64,000 bases of DNA, from NCBI RefSeq assembly GCF_910589235.1, contig NC_060956.1, positions 8,377,999 to 8,441,998 on the forward strand, given 5' to 3'. Made by a program: the position numbers and the translations under genes. The notes beneath the pieces are model-generated. The model had not been told where the DNA came from. It saw only the letters and a list, made by a program, of their open reading frames with translations, and did no database searches. The DNA comes from Vespa crabro. Its lineage: Eukaryota > Arthropoda > Insecta > Hymenoptera > Vespidae. Below are positions 61,651 through 64,000 of the stretch, in pieces; within the stretch, counting starts at the first letter, position 1; each line of letters begins with the position of its first letter.

Positions 61651-61734
61651 CTATTTTCGAGAAAGTCCTTAGAATCGCAAGTGAAGATTCTTCTTCGTTT
61701 TCTTACTCGTACTCTCCATTCTCTCGTCTGTGCA
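61651..61734. repeat. Copy B of a diverged ~80 bp duplicated segment
   Basis: This is the partner of 59,624-59,706, about 2.03 kb downstream in direct orientation. Copy B carries three extra bases (a CTT-type expansion) and is slightly GC-richer. It sits about 300 bp downstream of the candidate TATA promoter at 61,327. In the LFSRKSLE frame it is open from about 61,583 to a TAA near 61,740. No boundaries or target duplications were found, so segmental duplication and dispersed repeat are both possible. Confidence 0.75.
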
Positions 61735-61739
61735 TTTTA

Positions 61740-64000
61740 ATTAGATTAAAGCACCGGGAAACGAGACAGTAGAAGGAGGAAAAGAAGAAGAATAAGGTAA
61801 CGGAAGACTAACTTTGCAACACCGTTTTTGTTAACTTTTTAATGCAAATAAATGAATCAGAAGTCGTTCCTTTCATTCGATTTCGATCGTACCTCTTTTA
61901 TTGGTTTCTTTCAGTCAATAGAGTCAATAAAGCGCAAGATAAAAAATAATTCCAAACTCGAGTACGTATTTTAAAATCCATAAAATAAACGAGTATTGTT
62001 TCTGCATGTACCATTTTTGAATTTCAACGATGAAATCTACGAGATCTACTTCTTCGAAACGATTAGTTTCGCGTTGATGTCTACTTGACATTTTTAGATA
62101 CCGCTGAGGGTGAGAAGAGAGTGACGATGGTTCGAAAATATTTAGTGTCGTATAGGCGGTAGAAGTAACAAGGAAGTTTGAAAAGAGGAAGCGTATATTT
62201 ATAACAGAGTAACGGAAAGTGAGAGAGGTAGAGAGCCATCACGTGAGAATGGGCGGCCGGCGTCCATTGACGCGATAAATGCCGTCGTCAGCCATTAATG
62301 ACGCTCGCGTTGCCACATAATCAATGGAACCTATCTGCCCCCTATCCCATCGTCTACCTTCTCTTTCTTCACTTCTTCTTCTCAGCTTCCAACATCATCT
62401 CGACTCAACAAATTAATTCTCCGGCTTTTTCTACCCTCCAATTACCGTTGGATGCTTGCAACATCAACCGACTTAGTTTGAACAGGACTAACCAAATTTA
62501 CAGACTATTGGGACCATGATAAGTATCTATATAACTTGTTTTTATCATCCGTACACAATGAAAATATTTCGTACGATCAGTAATGATTTTACTTGTAGAT
62601 TTTATCATGAATTAATTTGTACGAAAATTAGAGTGATATTAAAAAACATTCCACACATATTTATATGCTTTTTAATCGATTTATTAGTCATACAAAAGTA
62701 AAAAGTATATTATCAAAACCGAATACAAACATTTCTTATGGATAAAAAGTCTTTGAAAATATTATGCGCTACAAAAAAAAATTAAGGAAAGAATTTACCG
62801 AAGAGCCAAACTTAAGTGTTAAGAGAGAAACAGCGGAGTTCAGGTGTTATAGGCGTCAAAATGACTCGTAGTCGCATCAGCATTTAACGAGATAATAATC
62901 ATGCGATTACACGTTTAATTCTGTATGCTTAAGATGCGTACCGGCGATAAGGTATGACAAATATTATCCATAATCTTGGTATAACAACCGTTCACTGTGC
63001 TCCATCAACCACGGGAGCGAGATGAGAAACAAAAAAAAAGATGTGGCGAGAACGAGTCGCGCTCAAACGAAAGTGAAAGAAAGAATGAGCGTTGAAAAAA
63101 GAAGGAAAAGAGAAAGAACCTGTTCTGACATCCAAATGTCGTTCAGACGCTGGCGCCTAACTACCAGGAATAGTTTCTCAATCGTCTTCTACCTGACTCG
63201 ATTAATCGTTTGAGTGCTAAGGGTCACTGTAAAAATCTTGTCGAAAATGCCAAGTGGCACAACAATGCTTGTTTCAATGTATATCTATAGATCCATTATT
63301 GATAGATCAATTGCGTAACTCAACTTGATGATCTGGCACTTTTTGACATGAAACGAGAATAGTGCGATCGCGCTGCGTGGTACTCAAAACATTGTACGAA
63401 GGTAAAACAATTGAATGAAGATGGTGAGTGAGAGATGCTGATTTTGATGGGAAAAGGGGAAGGGAAGAAAGTAAAAGAAAGAAGAAGAAAGAGAATCCAC
63501 TGCTCGGAACGTCAGATTTTCATCGAACAAGGCCAAGATCCATCTTGCAAACGGTAGGCATTGAAAGCATCTGTCTGTCGTTGCCGATGTATTTCGAATG
63601 AACGATTCGCAATCGTAAACGACAAGTTTATCGAGTTGTACATCTTGAAACTCTAACTTTGTAACACACTGACATTTTTCACGTCAGCAAGTGACACGAG
63701 AAAGTTCTGCTACCTCTCGCGAGATATTTCAGCGTCAATTATCCTAACGAATGAGCTCCTCTCGAGTGTCCAATCTCTCTTTCTAGCGAGTTTACTTGCA
63801 CGAGCACGATTCGTGACCCAGACAAGATCGAATGACTTTTTCATTTGCGTCACGATAATAGTATTTTCTCTCTGTGAAATTCAAGTCAAGCATGGAAACG
63901 TGTACGTGGAAATTAACAACTTAAGTTGGTTACTCAAGAAGGAGGTCCTCCTACTTCTCCTCCTCTTTCTCATCCACCACCTCTCGGTTTATAGCAAGTC
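61740..64000. other. Non-coding stretch to the window end
   Basis: No gene is seen. A CpG-bearing patch at 62,225-62,300 (GGGCGGCCGGCGTCC) and scattered purine-rich runs are present. Frames are short. Confidence 0.45.

Overview
The window reads as intergenic and/or intronic DNA of an insect, most probably an aculeate hymenopteran (bee, wasp or ant). This is an inference. It rests on AT-rich DNA in which CpG is not depleted (TCGA, CGA and TTCG are very frequent), very many (CT)n/(GA)n and (AT)n microsatellites, and a decayed Jockey-type retroposon. There is no bacterial gene organisation, no operon, no phage and no CRISPR array. I could not identify any complete protein-coding gene. Most long reading frames run through (CT)n/(GA)n tracts and encode Ser-Leu or Arg-Glu runs, and the rest are of a length expected by chance.

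Layout. 1-4.2 kb: plain AT-rich sequence with small tandem repeats. 4.2-15.2 kb: dense microsatellites with moderately GC-rich patches near 12.4-12.9 and 15.3-16.1 kb. 16-28 kb: mixed sequence holding a GTCGC-motif foldback candidate (17.64-18.19 kb), a long CT tract (18.88-19.16 kb) and an octamer-type inverted repeat (25.67 kb). 28-33 kb: CT tracts, an AT array with a perfect palindrome of about 94 bp (28.9-29.2 kb), and a GA arm facing a CT arm (32.7-33.0 kb). 33-46 kb: non-coding DNA with GC-richer islands at 36.7-37.4 and 43.9-44.3 kb, a Z-DNA-prone tract at 40.7 kb, and a minus-strand coding-like remnant near 41.7-42.0 kb. 46-47 kb: the best candidate spliced exons, two phase-compatible segments on the plus strand. 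47-57 kb: AT-rich non-coding DNA with an A/B-box tRNA-like segment at 52.03 kb. 57.58-59.08 kb: a 5'-truncated, frameshifted Jockey-clade reverse transcriptase remnant. 59-62 kb: a duplicated ~80 bp segment (59.62 and 61.65 kb) and a TATA/Inr-type core promoter candidate at 61.33 kb.

No pathway can be reconstructed. If the 46 kb exons are real, the surrounding tens of kilobases could be intron of one plus-strand gene, and the GC-richer islands would be natural candidates for its regulatory elements. That link is inference.
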